From positions 496,001 to 560,000 of the forward strand of contig CAKKNE010000001.1 of assembly GCA_918797485.1 (NCBI GenBank): a stretch of DNA of 64,000 nucleotides. The letters run 5' to 3'. The stretch comes from Pelagomonas calceolata. Lineage: Eukaryota; Sar; Pelagophyceae; Pelagomonadales; Pelagomonadaceae. A program made the translations under genes and the position numbers. Positions 18,447 to 26,786 of the stretch are shown here, piece after piece (positions within the stretch are counted from its first letter, which is position 1; the number at the start of each line of letters is the position of its first letter). The notes beneath the pieces are model-generated. The model saw nothing but the letters and a program-made list of their open reading frames with translations, ran no database searches and was not told the origin of the DNA.

Positions 18447-18887
18447 GGGGCTTCGTTCAGACGCCGCGAGTCAGTGCGTCAGGGAGCCACTGCTCTGAGC
18501 TAAGTTGGCACGCAGCGAAGCGGAGGCGGTGCAAACCAGCCGATCAGCCGTCGATGGCGTCGAGAGCTGGTAACCCGGGTGTCAAGTGTCCCCGAGCAAC
18601 AGATTGCAGCGTTTAGCGCGGTGGTGCCGAGTTAATTTGTTGCACGCTAGTGATAACGATACTAGGAAGGGCCGGCGCCGCGGTTCGAGGCCGCGCGCTT
18701 GCAAGCAACGCGCCGTCCAGAGCTCGTTCACCACAAATTATTCACGCTGTGGTCAATAGTTTGGCTCGGGCGACGCGCTCCGACAACCACAGCGAGTCCG
18801 CCCCTTTAGACTCGCGAGGGCCTCAGGACGCGCCTGACGCCGCGCGCAGCACTGCGCAACGCGCGAGCGCCGAAACGCGCCTAAAGC
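18447..18887. promoter_or_regulatory. Divergent intergenic region, 441 bp, with CTAG motif
   Basis: Lies between the sirtuin and RPN3 starts. It has a motif variant at 18646-18665 and a GTCGATGGCGTCGAG block near 18550 resembling the inner part of introners. No gene was seen. Confidence 0.45.
18646..18665. repeat. CTAG motif copy 5 (near-palindromic variant)
   Basis: GCTAGTGATAACGATACTAG, with CTAG at both ends. It lies 220 bp before the RPN3 ATG. Confidence 0.4.
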
Positions 18888-20363
18888 ATGGCCAAGGCCG
18901 ACGTCGAGATGGCCGACGCCGCGCCCGCGCCCGCGCCCGCCGCGGCCGACGACAAGGACAAGGCGCCGCCGCCCTTCGACGTCGCCCAGGGCATCGCGAA
19001 GAACGTTGGGTTTGTAAGAAAGGCCGTGGAAGGTTCCCAGCCGCGATTACTCGCGCGCGCGCTCCGGAACACGACGCCCGTCCGCCGGAAGTGTTGTGCC
19101 GCGGACCTCGCAAACGCTCTTAGGGCGCACTTGCCTTCTGATGCGCGCGTGCTGCGGGACGCGGCGCTCGCTGCATTAGGACCCGTCGAAACGGATGCGG
19201 CCATGACGGATGCTGATGAGGTCCCCGAGGACGCGCCCGTGGAAGTGGAAGTGTATTTAGCGTTTCTGGTGGTCGCGTTTCTGGTCAGGGAGAAGAGGTA
19301 TGAGGACGCCACAAAACTCTGCGAGGCGTCCTTACCAAGGCTGCGGACCATGATGCGGGAGCGTAGAGCCGTGGACGCTTTGGCAGCAAAATTCTACTTC
19401 TACCTGGCCTTATGTCACGAGAAGCTCGGCACTTCTGCCAATGTTGCCGCTACATTATTCGCGGCCCATAGGACCGCGGTCTTGCAGCACGCCGACGTGT
19501 CTGCGGCCACGTTGTTGAATGCATTACTGCGCGGTTTGTTAGCCGCCAATAGAGTAGAAGCTGCCTTAAAACTCGTCTCGAAGACGGACTTTCCCGAGTC
19601 GGCGTCGAACCCCCAGTTCTGCCGCTACTTGTACTATACGGGTCGCATCCAAGCTTTGCAATTGGACTACACGGACGCCCATACCAAATTGATGCAGTCG
19701 CAGCGCAAGGCGCCGGCCACAACAGCTGTGGGGTTTCGCGTCGAGATCCAGAAGCTCGCGGTTTTAGTGCAGTTATTGATGGGCGAGGTACCTGATAGAA
19801 GTTCGTTTGAGGGTTTTAAGGGCAGGGCGCTCGAGCCCTACTTACAACTCACAAGGGCGGTGCGGAGGGGAGACCTACCGGCTTATCGCGCGTGCGTCGC
19901 GGAGCACGCGGATACGTTCGATCGCGACCGGACGCGGTCGTTGGTAGCAAGGTTGGAACGAAATGTCGTCAAGACGGGCCTGAGGAGGTTAAACGTCTCC
20001 TACTCGAGGATCTCGTTGGACGACGTCCGCGCGCGACTCCACCTCGACAGCGCCGCCTCCGCGGAGTTCGTCTGCGCCAAGGCTATTAAAGACGGTGTTA
20101 TAGATGCGGTCATCGACCACGACAACCAGCAGATTAGATCTAAAGGAGTCGCCGACGTCTATAGTACGAACGAGCCGCAGAAGGCCTTCCACCGGCGCAT
20201 CGTCTTCTGCCTCGACGTGCGCAACGAGGCCGTCAAGGCCATGCAGTACCCGCCGGACACGGGCAAGAAGAAGCAACCGGATGAGGACGACAAGGAGGAG
20301 AAGCAGACGGACGAGGAGATCGCGAAGGAGATCGAGGAGGAGCTGGGCGACGAGCTGCCCTAG
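18888..20363 (+). CDS. RPN3: 26S proteasome regulatory subunit RPN3/PSMD3
   Basis: Lid subunit of the 26S proteasome regulatory particle, 491 aa. The N terminus is Ala/Pro/Asp-rich. It is followed by helical repeats and then the PCI domain. Recognisable segments are CRYLYYTGRIQALQLDYTDA, LQLTRAVRRGDLPAY, the winged-helix part LRRLNVSYSRISLDDV, and IDHDNQQIRSKGVADVYST, which is diagnostic for RPN3. The C-terminal tail is acidic (EEIAKEIEEELGDELP). Length agrees with the family and no intron is needed. The 3' end is only 15 bp from the convergent renalase-like gene. Confidence 0.95.
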   Translation: MAKADVEMADAAPAPAPAAADDKDKAPPPFDVAQGIAKNVGFVRKAVEGSQPRLLARALRNTTPVRRKCCAADLANALRAHLPSDARVLRDAALAALGPVETDAAMTDADEVPEDAPVEVEVYLAFLVVAFLVREKRYEDATKLCEASLPRLRTMMRERRAVDALAAKFYFYLALCHEKLGTSANVAATLFAAHRTAVLQHADVSAATLLNALLRGLLAANRVEAALKLVSKTDFPESASNPQFCRYLYYTGRIQALQLDYTDAHTKLMQSQRKAPATTAVGFRVEIQKLAVLVQLLMGEVPDRSSFEGFKGRALEPYLQLTRAVRRGDLPAYRACVAEHADTFDRDRTRSLVARLERNVVKTGLRRLNVSYSRISLDDVRARLHLDSAASAEFVCAKAIKDGVIDAVIDHDNQQIRSKGVADVYSTNEPQKAFHRRIVFCLDVRNEAVKAMQYPPDTGKKKQPDEDDKEEKQTDEEIAKEIEEELGDELP

Positions 20364-20378
20364 GTTTGTCCGTCTTTA

Positions 20379-21710
20379 TTAACTATACCGCACATCACTA
20401 ACATGGAGGCGCTGTGCGCACGCCTCCGCCGCGTGTTTCCCCGACAGCGCGGCGGCGACGACGCCCGGCGGCCGCGGCGAGCAGAAGTCGCCGGCGTAGT
20501 AGAGGCCGAGGTCCCCGCCGTCGACGAAGTCCTCGTCACCGGCGCCTCCGCCCCCGAGACCCGCGAACTGTTCCGTGGACGACGCGTCGAACGCGGTCCC
20601 GAGCACGTCCTTTGTTGCGTCCGAGCGGCCGTCGGCGTCGCGGCCGTGCGTAAGCGGTGCAGGCATTGCAGAACCCCAGCGCTGCGCGTGGAGATACGTG
20701 TGCGCCGGTAGCGGCGCGCCGACCGCGGCGGCGAAGGCATCGAGCAGCGCCCGCGCGGGCGCCTCCAAGACCTCGGGGCTTTGCGGGATGAAGGCGCCCG
20801 TGGCCGGGTCCCGCATCGGCACGCGCTCGACCTCGGCCGCCGCCCACGCCGGCGTGCTGACGAGCGTCCAGCACTCCTTCTCGAGCGCTTCAAAGCCCGG
20901 CTTCGAATTGGTCTTCGCCGCGAACCAGAGCGTCGAGTCTTGGAAAGACGATGCATCGTAGGGAACAGGCACTCGTTCCTCGAACGCGACAATTGCGGTG
21001 AACATGGCGACGCGCACCCGATCCCGGACGCGTTTCGACATCGCAAGAAACGCCTCGGGCAGGCCCGCCGACGCGCGGTGCCAGGACTCCTGGGCCGCCG
21101 ACGCGTCGGTGACGACGACGGCGTCGAATTCTCCGAGCGCTGCGGCCGCACGCGCCGCCTCTACATCTGAAGACTTAAGCTTCGAGTCGTGGATGGCCGC
21201 TTCGCCTCCAACCCCTGACAGAGCCCAGCGATCACCAGCGCGCGCGACGGCGCCCACGCGAACACCGCAGCGCGCCACAAAGTTCGAGTGGTTGCATTCT
21301 AACATTTGTGCGGCGCCTGCCGTGACCGTATGCATGCCACCGACTCCGACGTATACCGTTTCGCTACCGATGCCGAAGAAATCGCCCGCGCCGGCGAATT
21401 TGCCTTGCCACTCCGCCGCGAGGCCGGCCGCGAGCCACGGATCGAGAATCTTTTCGCGGAACTCGGCGTCGCCGCCCTGGAAAAATTGGCAGCCGTGGTC
21501 AAAGGCCATCGACGAGCGCGCCCACGGCGCCACGACCTCGCCGTCATCAACGCGGCGGTGCGACGCTCGCCCGCCGAGGCCTCGTCCTTGGTCGAACAAC
21601 GTTATGCGCGCGCCGGGGAGCAAACGCGCCAGCGTCGTGGCGGCGACCGTTCCCGTGATGCCTCCTCCGACTATTGCGACCTCTGGTTCCTTCACGACCT
21701 CTGGTTCCAT
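20379..21710 (-). CDS. Renalase-like FAD-dependent amine oxidoreductase
   Basis: Flavoprotein with an N-terminal Rossmann fold. VAIVGGGITGTVAATTLARL is the FAD ADP-binding loop, RITLFDQGRGLGGRAS is the glutamate-equivalent/GG motif of amine oxidases, and FDHGCQFF follows. The C-terminal GLYYAGDFCSPRPPGVVAAALSG is the second FAD-binding GD motif. This set matches the renalase/NAD(P)-FAD oxidoreductase group; the substrate is unknown. The start is the ATG at 21710, giving 443 aa; the frame extends only to a TTG seven codons earlier. There is no leader, so a cytosolic location is likely. Confidence 0.85.
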   Translation of the reverse strand: MEPEVVKEPEVAIVGGGITGTVAATTLARLLPGARITLFDQGRGLGGRASHRRVDDGEVVAPWARSSMAFDHGCQFFQGGDAEFREKILDPWLAAGLAAEWQGKFAGAGDFFGIGSETVYVGVGGMHTVTAGAAQMLECNHSNFVARCGVRVGAVARAGDRWALSGVGGEAAIHDSKLKSSDVEAARAAAALGEFDAVVVTDASAAQESWHRASAGLPEAFLAMSKRVRDRVRVAMFTAIVAFEERVPVPYDASSFQDSTLWFAAKTNSKPGFEALEKECWTLVSTPAWAAAEVERVPMRDPATGAFIPQSPEVLEAPARALLDAFAAAVGAPLPAHTYLHAQRWGSAMPAPLTHGRDADGRSDATKDVLGTAFDASSTEQFAGLGGGGAGDEDFVDGGDLGLYYAGDFCSPRPPGVVAAALSGKHAAEACAQRLHVSDVRYS

Positions 21711-22113
21711 CGATTCGATGAGCAATTGCAATTTATGAGCCCTGTGCGTGGCGGCTTCAGGCGCAAGGCACTCGTGCCGCCGCTGCCGAAGAGCTCGTCA
21801 GCCGTCGCGCACGTACTGTAGCGGGCGCCCACAACGCTTTTTGAACAGCTGGCCTCCGCCAGAGGCTGTTTTTACAGCCAGCCTGCAGACAGCCTCTCCG
21901 GCCACTTTTGAGCTGCAGCTCTGGCCGGCGCGACGCGTGCGTTCACGAAGCTGCCGACGCGCGCAAAGCCGACGCCAAAGCAATGCTGCACCTCTGCACC
22001 CGCCGCCTCGCCCGACGCGCAAGCACCGGCGTCCATAAACAGACAGGCGACCTCTCTCCTGGGCTCCGCTTCCCCCGTAGCGCCGCCCATCTCGCAAAGC
22101 GTCGCCGAGAAGA
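21711..22113. promoter_or_regulatory. Divergent intergenic region, 403 bp
   Basis: Lies between the renalase-like and HscB starts. An imperfect inverted pair, CTGGCCTCCGCCAGAGGCTG and related GCCAG blocks, sits near 21846-21900. No gene was seen. Confidence 0.35.
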
Positions 22114-22806
22114 ATGCATGGGTCGTCTTTCGGCGCCGGCCCGCGGAAACGCGACCCTGGGCCGCCGCCTAAATCCCCGCGCGACACGCAGGTCCCGCGG
22201 CGCGCTCTCGCGCTCGGCGACCACTTCTTTTCCAAGGACGGCGCGCTCCGACGGGACCCTACACAAGTTTCCCACTTCGAGCTCCTCGGATTACCGAAGG
22301 GCCTCGACGTCGACGACGATGCGCTCGACGAGGGCCTGCGTGTCTTGCAGCGACGGCTCCACCCGGACCGCTTCGCGACCTCGACTCAGGAGCAGCGGGA
22401 CCTCGCGGACGCGGCGTCGGCGCGCGTCAACGGCGCGACGGCGGTCCTGAGAGACGATCTGCGGCGGGCGGACTACCTGCTGCTCCTCGAGACCGGGACC
22501 TCCGTTTTAGATGATGAGACGCGGACCGCGCCGCCTTCATTACTGATGGAGGTCATGGAGGTGCGCGAGGCCATTGACGAGGCGACGGACGGCGGCGCGC
22601 TCGAGGCGCTCGTCGCCGCGAACGACGCGCGCGTTGTAGATGCGAAGGCGCGGCTCCGCGCGGAAGTTGATGGAGGCGACCTCGAGGCCGCATCAAATGT
22701 CGTCGTGGAGCTCAACTTCTACGGCAAGATCGAGGGCGAGGCCCTCGCGAAGGCCGACGGCGAGGGCTGGAGCGTCGCGTTCGGGGACCGACGGCGTCAG
22801 GCATAG
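22114..22806 (+). CDS. HSCB: Fe-S cluster co-chaperone HscB/Jac1
   Basis: J-domain co-chaperone that brings the ISCU scaffold to mitochondrial Hsp70 during iron-sulfur cluster transfer. The J domain runs from FELLGLPKGLDVD to about residue 125, with the HPD motif in LHPDRFATS (HPD at about 83-85). ADYLLLLETG and the helical C-terminal domain (about 145-225) match HscB. The N-terminal metal-binding Cys pairs of animal HSCB are absent, as in Jac1. The basic first 30 residues could target mitochondria. Length is 230 aa. It converges on the MIF gene with 25 bp between stops. Confidence 0.9.
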   Translation: MHGSSFGAGPRKRDPGPPPKSPRDTQVPRRALALGDHFFSKDGALRRDPTQVSHFELLGLPKGLDVDDDALDEGLRVLQRRLHPDRFATSTQEQRDLADAASARVNGATAVLRDDLRRADYLLLLETGTSVLDDETRTAPPSLLMEVMEVREAIDEATDGGALEALVAANDARVVDAKARLRAEVDGGDLEAASNVVVELNFYGKIEGEALAKADGEGWSVAFGDRRRQA

Positions 22807-22831
22807 TTTTAGGTGTTGTTAGGTGTGTTCT

Positions 22832-23277
22832 CTAGAACGTGCCGCCGTTGTAGCCCATATTCGATCGCTCGGAGTCAAAGAAATTGATGTAGTAGCGGCC
22901 CTTGGACACGCCCAGCTCGGCCTCGAGGATGTCCGCGACCGCGGCGCTCGTCGCCTTGTTCGTGTCGGGGTCGATCGAGCCGAGGGAACTGAGATACAAA
23001 AACGCGGCCGGGTCAGTCGTTCCGCCGTAGCACCTGCGTGGAAATCAAGTTTCAGGCACCCCACCACGCGACGTACGGTAACTGCGGCAGCTCGATAACC
23101 TAACTAACTGGTTGATTTCCGCACAGCGTAACACATCGCGTCGACCTTCTGAAACGTGACCATGACGTACGACTCCGGCTTGCCGAGGGTCCCCGCCACC
23201 GTCGACGAGAGCTTCTTGCACAGCTCCTCGGCGCCGCTTTTCGGCGTCGCGGCAGACTGGACGGCGAGCGTCGGCAT
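22832..23277 (-). CDS. MIF-family tautomerase (two exons)
   Basis: Macrophage-migration-inhibitory-factor superfamily keto-enol tautomerase, 114 aa, a trimer in known members. Exon 1 (23277-23135) starts MPTLAVQSAATP with the N-terminal catalytic Pro and has GKPESYVMVTF with the active-site Lys. Exon 2 (23033-22832) reads CYGGTTDPAAFLYLSSLGSI, then GRYYINFFDSERSNMGYNG and ends TF, the classic MIF end. A 101-bp introner intron separates them. Using the GT at the start of the upstream repeat gives DAM-CYGGTTDP, an ungapped match to animal MIF. Any other donor would insert residues. No Cys-x-x-Cys oxidoreductase motif is present. Confidence 0.93.
23034..23126 (+). mobile_element. Introner element, 93 bp, antisense in the MIF gene
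   Basis: Ends CTGCGTGGAAATCAAG and GGTTGATTTCCGCACAG. On the gene strand the flanks are GTGTTACG and GTGCTACG (7 of 8 match). The element runs opposite to the gene yet still splices, because each inverted end reads as an AG acceptor. Confidence 0.9.
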
Positions 23278-23667
23278 GGCTACGAATCTGCCGCGGGCCT
23301 GCTTGTAACCTGTGCGACGCGTGCGTACTTTAAGGGTTGCAAAGGCAATGCTAAGGGCTGCAAAGGCGAGTGCTCTCCCACACGAGTGCTTCGAGTGCTT
23401 CCCACACTGGCTTAACCAGCTGAGGCACCAAAAGCTCTGCCGACGAGCTTCTGGCTGGTTTTAAAGGCGTTGCTCGGCGAGGCCAACGCGGTGACTAGGA
23501 TCAGGTTAAAAAGCATGCGTACGGTGCTTAATAGACTGCACGCTCTGCGCACGCCTCCAAGCTCTGCCAGATTCCTAGTGTCTTACATCGCTAGCCGAGC
23601 CCTCTGTCCACTGTCCTAGCACCGTAACAATTACCTGACTAGTCCTAGCACTTCAACAATTCCGCCA
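23278..23667. other. Intergenic, 390 bp, with CTAGTGTCTTAC motif
   Basis: Lies between two minus-strand genes. It contains AAAGGCAATGCTAAGGGCTGC-like local duplications near 23335-23370, a motif copy at 23575-23595, and CTAGCACCGTAACAATT / CTAGCACTTCAACAATT near-repeats at 23616 and 23645. No gene was seen. Confidence 0.45.
23575..23595 (+). repeat. CTAG motif copy 6 (CTAGTGTCTTACATCGCTAGC)
   Basis: The core is identical to copies at 9917 and 17256. It lies about 300 bp from the MIF start. Confidence 0.55.
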
Positions 23668-24378
23668 TCAAGGAATATCCCTTATGATCCGGTTCCCGGG
23701 CGTCGCCGGCCGGCTGCCGGGCGTGGTCGGCCGGCTCCCGGGCGCCGCCGGCGTCGTCGGCCGGCTCCCGGGCGCCACCGGCGTCGTCGGCCGCGACCCG
23801 GGCGTCAGCGGCCGCTCCCAGTGGTCGCTGCGCCCCCAGTCCCTGTGGAAGGTCCACTCGGCGCCGCGGACCTGGTGCCGCACGGGCTTCTCCGGCAAAT
23901 CCACACCCTGGGCAATCGACTTGAAGTCGACGAGCGAGAACTGCCGCGATGTTCGTGAAGGGTGGTTCATCGGGATGATTCGCGTCTCGACGAGTTTCCG
24001 CGTCGTACTTAAATCCGGCGGCGCCGCGATCACCGCCTTGCTGCATCTACCCACGCCCGCCATCGCCGGGTCGCGCGGCCGGAGCGCCGGCGTCATCAGC
24101 GAATCGAAGACAACCGCGTCGCTCAGCGGGCCCGACGGGTAGACCGTCGCCGTGCTCTTTTCGGACGTGGGCGGCCTCTGTCTACCGTTCGTCATGAAGG
24201 GGTTGTGCGGCGAGGACGTCATGAGCGGCCCGAACTCGCCGCAGCGGCGCTTGTCGATGTCGTACCACTGGGGCCCTTTCTGTTTGAGGTGGTCGATGCC
24301 GATGGTCGAATGGCTCGTGGTCGTCCACAGCGACGCCTCGTCGTCGTGCCCGATCGTGCGCACGGACGCATCGCACAT
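23668..24378 (-). CDS. Unknown protein with C-terminal PGSRPTTP repeats
   Basis: I do not recognise the family. From the ATG at 24378 the protein has 236 residues. The first 170 are globular-looking, with segments such as QKGPQWYDIDKRRCGEFGPL and PSGPLSDAVVFDSLMTPAL. The last 60 hold four to five tandem copies of a Pro-Gly-Ser-Arg-Pro-Thr-Thr-Pro repeat, encoded by a GC-rich minisatellite at about 23700-23800. An upstream ATG at 24648 is in frame, but the intervening 90 residues are Arg/Ala/Pro-rich and look non-coding. It diverges from the coiled-coil gene at 24777. Role unknown. Confidence 0.6.
   Translation of the reverse strand: MCDASVRTIGHDDEASLWTTTSHSTIGIDHLKQKGPQWYDIDKRRCGEFGPLMTSSPHNPFMTNGRQRPPTSEKSTATVYPSGPLSDAVVFDSLMTPALRPRDPAMAGVGRCSKAVIAAPPDLSTTRKLVETRIIPMNHPSRTSRQFSLVDFKSIAQGVDLPEKPVRHQVRGAEWTFHRDWGRSDHWERPLTPGSRPTTPVAPGSRPTTPAAPGSRPTTPGSRPATPGNRIIRDIP
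23697..23812 (-). repeat. Minisatellite coding for PGSRPTTP repeats
   Basis: Units of about 24-33 bp built around GTCGGCCGGCTCCCGGGCG on the plus strand, four to five copies with variable spacers. All unit lengths are multiples of three, so copy changes keep the frame. Confidence 0.7.
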
Positions 24379-24776
24379 AGTACTGGGCACCTCTCTGGAA
24401 GCTTGTGGGGAGCCGCGCTCGTGGGGCAGCCCCTTCCTGCGAACAGGGTGGACAGAAAAGGTCGATGTCTGCTCAAATGCGCGTCGCTTCCAAGCTGCAC
24501 AAGCTCGCGCGGCCAGAGAGAGCCTGGCGCTGCAGCATCTCGCAAATGGCGTCCGGTGAAGCACGCGTCCAGGCACTCGTGGGCGGCCCGATCGGTCTTG
24601 AAGCGCACATAAACGGGACGGACGCGTCGCGGTCGGGCTAGTGGCCATGCCGCTTGTCGGGGCGTTTGCAAGTTAGCCCGGCGGGCTGCCACACATTCAG
24701 GCGGCTGCCCGGCGCGAACCGGTCGTTTGGCAGCACGCAACGCGGTGCAGCGCGGCCGGCGAAACGCGTGCGCACC

Positions 24777-26756
24777 ATGGAGGGCAAGGAAAACCGCACC
24801 CTCAGCCGCGAAGCGAAGGCTGAGGGCCGCGTCGACGCCAAACCACCAAAAAAGCCCGGTGGCTTCTCCTTCGCGAAGCTCGGCCAGAAAAGGCGAGAAA
24901 ACCTGGTCGCGCAGGGCCTCGTGCCGGCGGACGTGCCCGTCGAAACGTTTATTCGGGCGGGCGGCGCCGTCGAAAAAAGAGTCGTGCAGCCGCCGCCGTC
25001 GCCGGAGCCCGCCGCTCTACTAAGGGCGCGCGCGGCCCTCGCCGCGGACGGCTCACAAAATGTGCGGAACGCCGACGTGCGCAAGGAGGCCGCGCGGCAG
25101 CGGTTGCGGCGGACGCAGTCATTAAGAGTGGTGTGTCGTGTTTTGAATGCCTGCGCGACGCGCTTGATGTCAAGGCAGCTCGAACGGGGATTTCGGGGCC
25201 TCTACGTGCTGTTTCTGAATAGACGCGCGGTGTTCACGAGGGCCGCGCTCGACGCGGCACACGCTACTGGAAGGGAGAGCGAAGCTAGAGCCGCGGCCGC
25301 GCGTGACAAGGCGGCCGCGGCGGAGGCCCGCGCGCTGGAAGCGGAGGAGGCCCGGGCCGCGAGTGACCAGAAAGTCGTGGAGGCGGAACAACGGGCCCGA
25401 GCCGCGGAGGAGGCTCGGAAAGGAGCCGACGAGCGCGCGGCCGCGGCCGAAGCGAAAACGAATGTAGCCGAGGCGCGTTTGTTAGAAGCGCTGCGGACGG
25501 CGACGGAGGCGAACGAGCGCTGCGCCGCGGCCGAGCGCCGGGCCGCGGCGGCCGAGGGCCGCGCGCGCGTCGCGCAGCAGCTCGCCGACGCCGCCGAGGC
25601 GAAGCCCTCTGTGTCAGAGACGGCGACGTCGCCGATCCCGGAGGTCCGGGCCTCGCTACGACAATCGCTGGCCGAGCTCCGAGGCGAAGCTTCCTCGGTG
25701 AAAGGTCGGAAGACGCCGCCGTCATCGCGCCGCCCAACTCCCAAGAAGTCGACGCCGAAGAGGCCGTCACCGGCGCCCAAGAAGGCGACGCCAAAAATCG
25801 TGACGGAGGCGCGCGCGCCCGAGGTTGCGCCCGCGGCGCCGCCCGTGGCGCCGCCCACGACTCCCCACGCGCGCCCGCCGCCGGAGCTGCGCGACGACCT
25901 GGCGGCCCAGTACCGGGCGCTCCTCGCGTCGAACGGCTGCCCCGCGCCGGCGCCGCGCGACGCGACCGCCGACGAGCTCTGGGGTTTGTTGGACCAGGAG
26001 CGCCGCCGCGACGGCGGGGCACCGCTGTCGCCGCCGGCGCCGCCCGTTGCGCGGGGGGCGCCGGCCTCGCGGACGCCGCCGACGTCGCCCTACGCCGAAC
26101 AACAAAAATCGCCCTACGACTCGTCGCCGTCGCCGCGCCGCGAGAAGAAGCGATCGCCGCGCCGGCGCCACCGGTCGCGGTCGCCCGAGGATGCCAGTAG
26201 AGAGATCGACGACGTCCTCGCGTCGATCCGCGACGACAAGCGGTTGACGGCGATCCGCGCGGCGTTAGCCGCGGCGAAGCGCGACATCGCCCGGTCGAAC
26301 GAGCAGACGAAAACCGAAACGGCGCTCGATGATCAACAAAGGGAGCTCGAGGACGTGCGAAAGGAGGCCGCGGCCGTCGCCGCGGAGCGAAAAACAAGGG
26401 AAGAGGACCTCGAGAAGCGCGTCGAGCGCGAGTTGAAGCGCGTCGAGCGCGAGCGCGCGCGCCTGAAGCGCCTCAAGAAGCACCAGCAGCGCAACGCGTT
26501 CGGGACGATCGGCTACGAGGACGGGCCTGGGTCTCCCCCTCCGTCCCCTCGACCCGCGCGGCGGGTCCCGCGGCCGCGGTCCGCGTCCCAGAACCGGGCG
26601 CGGTCGAGCGAGCGCGGATCCTTCCACGCCGCGCGGAAGATCTTCTCCGGCGCGTCGGCGCGTGTGGCGCCGGCGCGAGCAAAACGGCCGAAGTCGGCGC
26701 CGCTCGGGGGCCGGCGTGCTGCTTCGGGAGAGGTGCGGCAGCCGCGGTGGAACTAA
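24777..26756 (+). CDS. Ala/Glu-rich coiled-coil protein, unknown
   Basis: A 659-residue protein of unrecognised family. It starts at an ATG in a good context (CACCATGG). Residues about 155-290 form a long Ala/Glu/Arg coiled coil with repeated AEARA and AEEAR units. A Pro/Ser/Thr/Lys-rich linker (SSRRPTPKKSTPKRPSP) follows, then a small helical block (ELRDDLAAQYRALLASNG) that resembles a short protein-binding module, an SR-like basic stretch (RREKKRSPRRRHRSRSP), a second coiled coil (about 505-585) and a basic Ser-rich tail. This architecture suits a cytoskeletal or nuclear scaffold. No catalytic motif was seen. The 3' end converges on the channel-fusion gene with 30 bp between stops. Confidence 0.7.
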   Translation: MEGKENRTLSREAKAEGRVDAKPPKKPGGFSFAKLGQKRRENLVAQGLVPADVPVETFIRAGGAVEKRVVQPPPSPEPAALLRARAALAADGSQNVRNADVRKEAARQRLRRTQSLRVVCRVLNACATRLMSRQLERGFRGLYVLFLNRRAVFTRAALDAAHATGRESEARAAAARDKAAAAEARALEAEEARAASDQKVVEAEQRARAAEEARKGADERAAAAEAKTNVAEARLLEALRTATEANERCAAAERRAAAAEGRARVAQQLADAAEAKPSVSETATSPIPEVRASLRQSLAELRGEASSVKGRKTPPSSRRPTPKKSTPKRPSPAPKKATPKIVTEARAPEVAPAAPPVAPPTTPHARPPPELRDDLAAQYRALLASNGCPAPAPRDATADELWGLLDQERRRDGGAPLSPPAPPVARGAPASRTPPTSPYAEQQKSPYDSSPSPRREKKRSPRRRHRSRSPEDASREIDDVLASIRDDKRLTAIRAALAAAKRDIARSNEQTKTETALDDQQRELEDVRKEAAAVAAERKTREEDLEKRVERELKRVERERARLKRLKKHQQRNAFGTIGYEDGPGSPPPSPRPARRVPRPRSASQNRARSSERGSFHAARKIFSGASARVAPARAKRPKSAPLGGRRAASGEVRQPRWN

Positions 26757-26786
26757 GAATAATGATTGATCTAGAAGCACAAACAG

